Source of the DNA: Paramarasmius palmivorus
Taxonomy: Eukaryota > Basidiomycota > Agaricomycetes > Agaricales > Marasmiaceae
Length of the DNA: 64,000 nt
Direction: 5' to 3'
Assembly (NCBI GenBank): GCA_037176845.1
Contig: JAYKXP010000115.1
Coordinates: 94,799 to 158,798, forward strand
Positions 61,307 through 64,000 of this stretch are shown here, in pieces; the stretch's first letter is position 1; each line of letters opens with the position of its first letter. A program made the position numbers and the translations under genes. The notes below the pieces were generated by a model. The model was not told the DNA's origin. It worked only from the letters and a program-made list of their open reading frames with translations, and made no database searches.

Positions 61307-62103
61307 CTACTGCTGAGAAGACCATCGTTTAAGGAAAGGCCGCTTAGCCGTCAGGTCCAACAAGAGGTGCAAGCGAAGGAACATAAGGAAAAATTCCATA
61401 TGGCTCCTCTTATCGCCAGGCGCATTAGGGGCATGGGGATCGAATCTAGAATATGTGTCAGCCTATGATACCATTAAAACTACATTGCATACTCAGGATC
61501 AGCCATCAACTCAAGTGAGGGCATCAAACGATGTCGTACGACAATATTGCTGAACAGGAGCCATGGCGATAGATCTTCATCTGGGCCGGGTACAGGCAGC
61601 TCACGTTGGGGATCTAAGGTAGACAGTCAGATAGATCGAAGGAGTTCAAAACCGCAAAAGGACTTACTTTCTTTCTGAACTTCGGCGCGCCTAGCAAGAG
61701 CAATTAACGTACTTTCCATGAGACATGGCGTGCCAGGTTCGATAAGAGTTGCCAGTTTACTAAGACACCTTAGCCAAAAATCATAAGAGGCATGCGAAAG
61801 AACGTACGGTTGAGCAGACAGGAACTGCATGACTCCAACAAGACCGTCAGCCATAGCGAGTGCATGGACTGGACGCCATCCAGGATGAACTTCAGTAAGA
61901 TCCTTTTCCGTAGGCGTGGGCTCTGGTCCAAATATTGCGTCGATATCAAAATTATCGGACATACTGGCCTCCATAATAGCCGTTGCAGTCCGAAAGCAGT
62001 CCTATGTCGCATGTGAGAGAAATCTTCAACATAGTAACTGAATACTCACCTCAGGCGTTGGCCTCGTCGGCTTTTTGGACTTCTGCTTACCCTTGGAGGA
62101 CAT
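61307..62103 (-). CDS. small four-exon protein of unknown function, intact
   Basis: ATG 62103; exons 62103-62050, 62001-61668, 61613-61493 and 61445-61307, all joined by GT-AG introns (about 47-55 nt) with consistent phases, total 216 codons (215 residues) ending in TAG 61307. It begins basic (MSSKGKQKSKKPTRPTPE), then SDNFDIDAIFGPEPTPTEKD, HPGWRPVHALAMADGLVGV, and a helical-looking C terminus (HMEFFLMFLRLHLLLDL). No known motif. It stands 140 bp upstream of the large gene on the same strand. Confidence 0.75.
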
Positions 62104-62378
62104 GGTGAGATCAAGGAAGAAGGTTGAGGGCAACTCTGAGGGTACATATTAGTATCTAGCTCTTGTAACCACAAGATGACGGTTGGTGGAAAGATGATCA
62201 ACCGACACCCCGGGCCTTCGAGCAGGAATTTCTCGGAGAACACTGCAAGCGGCACATGATACTGAAACACGTGGGTAATCTAATATTTGATCTAGGTAGA
62301 TACAGCGAATGCAAATTCAAAACAATCAGCGCACGATAGCATCGGACAAGCAATTACTAGTAACATAACGAAAGGATT

Positions 62379-63060
62379 TCAAACATCTGGAGCCTAAGAA
62401 CAAGTAAGATCAAATGTTCAAATGACTTGATACAAGCTTACAGGTGGTAACGCGTCCCCTTCAAGATACGCCTCATTGAGTTCCCCAAAGAACCTGGTCC
62501 ACTCCCAACGTGCTGGTGTGTCGGGGAGAGTCACTTCATTGACGACATTCATGGCATGATCCATCCCAATGCCGGATCCAGCCAAAATTCGTTTCGAAGC
62601 TGAAGTAAACGAGTGCGATGGGGCGGTTCCGATTCACCCGGTTGTGTGGAAATGAGGGCCATATCGTCCAGGCAAGACTTGGCGTGCTTAGGGGTTGCAC
62701 CATGCCACGAAGGCTCGAAAGGATCGGGGACATTAGAAGTTTTCACAAAGGGTGGGGGCGTGTCTTCCTTTTGCTCCTCTGGGTCTGAATCAACATATGG
62801 CACACCAGGAACGTGGGTCAGCCTTTTCCCTTGCACAAAGTCCGTCCGAATCGGCTTTAACAACGAAAACGCAGCCTTGGATTCCTCTCTGGTCTCCTTG
62901 ACACGAATCATGTACCATGGACGCACGGTAATGGTTTCATCGTGCAGTAACACCTCAGCGTGGCCAGCGTGCAAGGGTATTCACTTCCGTGTGTCAAACA
63001 CTAAGCGTCCAAATTCTCTGGTGCTTGTCATCCCCGACGAAAGCATATGCCGCCAACACG
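62379..63060 (-). pseudogene. broken gene of unknown function
   Basis: Minus-strand frame GRLVFDTRK, then TGA at 62981, then IPLHAGHAEVLLHDETITV, RPWYMIRVKETREE and PGVPYVDSDPEEQKED. After a possible very short intron it continues through GSGIGMDHAMNVVNEV and PARWEWTRFFGELNEAYLEG to TGA 62379. The stop at 62981 fits Arg CGA to TGA. The upstream start was not found; frames reach to about 63284 in a different phase. Family not recognised. Confidence 0.45.
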
Positions 63061-64000
63061 GCGGCCAAAACACCCGGCGTACGTTGCCTTTGTACGGACA
63101 TACAGAAAGTCCCCGTTTCGGCGAGGGTCGAATTCTCCACCATGGTGGGGATGTATGGCTTCGAAGGACACGCCGGTAATCGGGTGGGCACTACCCCGGT
63201 AGTCCGAACCACGCTAGCCCAGCATAATTTTGGGTAAGACACACTTCGGCGGAGACGAGCGGTAGGTCTGGATAGACCATACATACTGCATCCGTCTCCC
63301 AGATGTTAACACCGTCACGCGATGATATCAACCAAAGAACCGCCTTCCCTAGATAGGCCGAAGAGCCACGCGGACGTTCGGTTATATCTTCCTACCACTG
63401 GAGTTGGGGGGTGGACTGGAGAGCGTGCGAATTCGTACCCTAATGGCAGCGGTGGATCCCAAAACTGTCCCCACGTGCCTCTGCAGCCACGCGATGGCAT
63501 CTCGGTGTACTCTTGCTCCCATCGACAGAGCTTCTGTCTCACTGATCACCCTCGAATGGTGAGATATCACATTGGGCACGTGCCTATCCGGGCAGTCGAC
63601 GGTTAGAGCAGTAGTGGAAATTACCGGGACTTTCGGATAGGAGAGTGAGAACTGAGGATTGTGTACCCTTTGTGGTGAGGCGCCCCATATGTACATTGGG
63701 GTAGTCGGGGTGCCGGATGGGTAGCCGTTAGAAAAAAGTACTGGTTAGCTAAAGTGCTAGTGTAAGCCTTTTGTTGGTGTCTTCAGGACCTCAATCCTTT
63801 ACTCTGCATGTACGAATAGGCATTAACCGTAGTCATAAAGGTTCTCGTACGAAATAGCACACCTGTTTGTATCACCACGAATAAGTGCGGAAAGGTCCAC
63901 TGGGAGTAGGAATCGTCCCTGAAAACATCAATGATGCCGCCCCAGGTTTGTTACGTATCTGGTCACCCGACGAGATTAATGGAAAACCCGGTTGATCCTT
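63061..64000. other. end of window, nothing firmly recognised
   Basis: Short overlapping frames on both strands (for example minus 63696-63382 with RHVPNVISHHSRVISETEA) but no convincing start, intron pattern or motif. It may hold the 5' part of the broken gene to its left. Confidence 0.35.

Noticed and set aside
57023..62103. A TET/JBP dioxygenase gene, the known cargo of KDZ transposons in mushrooms
   Set aside because: No His-x-Asp...His iron-binding pattern or other 2OG-oxygenase signature could be recognised in any frame here.
4188..62983. TGA read as an amino acid (recoding or altered genetic code) because so many frames are interrupted only by TGA
   Set aside because: The affected frames are all transposon or transposon-like copies that also carry frameshifts, deletions and insertions, and the intact genes here contain no internal TGA. 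CpG decay explains the pattern more simply.
63061..64000. Telomere or rDNA edge at the right end of the window
   Set aside because: No TTAGGG-type repeat or rRNA-like sequence is present.

Overview
The window looks like transposon-rich, gene-poor chromosomal DNA of a basidiomycete fungus, most likely an Agaricomycete. The signs are several KDZ/Plavaka DNA transposons, proteins resembling the DUF6532 and DUF6589 families, short introns (about 40-75 nt) with GT-AG borders, and chromodomain-bearing Ty3/gypsy elements. No rRNA, tRNA, CRISPR array or bacterial-style operon was seen. All family names come from motif recognition by eye, not from database searches.

Layout. 1-2957: no recognisable gene. 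2958-23364: a Plavaka-type DNA transposon (transposase on the minus strand) split by two later insertions, gypsy-1 (3517-14781, 5-bp duplication CACAC) and copia-A (17013-20261, duplication CTAGT). A DUF6532-like gene lies divergently beside the transposase, inside a weak pair of inverted repeats. 24119-27802: a broken DUF6589-like gene, tail to tail with an intact RecQ-like helicase (27855-30097). 33053-35088: an intact two-exon gene of unknown function. 35131-43618: debris of a gypsy gag, a KDZ tail, a 5'-truncated LINE with its A-tail, and a nearly full KDZ transposase. 44750-55733: gypsy-2 on the minus strand, truncated in gag and interrupted by copia-B (51273-55610, duplication ATATG). 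56481-56740: a 30-bp minisatellite. 57023-63100: two intact multi-exon genes of unknown function and one broken one, all minus strand.

The most interesting observation is that both gypsy elements carry an extra gene between pol and the 3' LTR, on the antisense strand. It encodes a coiled-coil protein, it has introns, and every intron is phase 2 in both copies. In gypsy-2 it can be spliced with canonical sites into a 353-codon frame although pol there has six in-frame stops. Antisense introns would survive retrotransposition because the sense RNA cannot splice them.

A second window-wide pattern: about 32 in-frame stops in otherwise convincing reading frames of unrelated elements are all TGA, with arginine expected wherever a paralogue gives a clear answer in most cases. 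This fits CGA-to-TGA decay of methylated CpG, not the CpA-directed RIP of ascomycetes.
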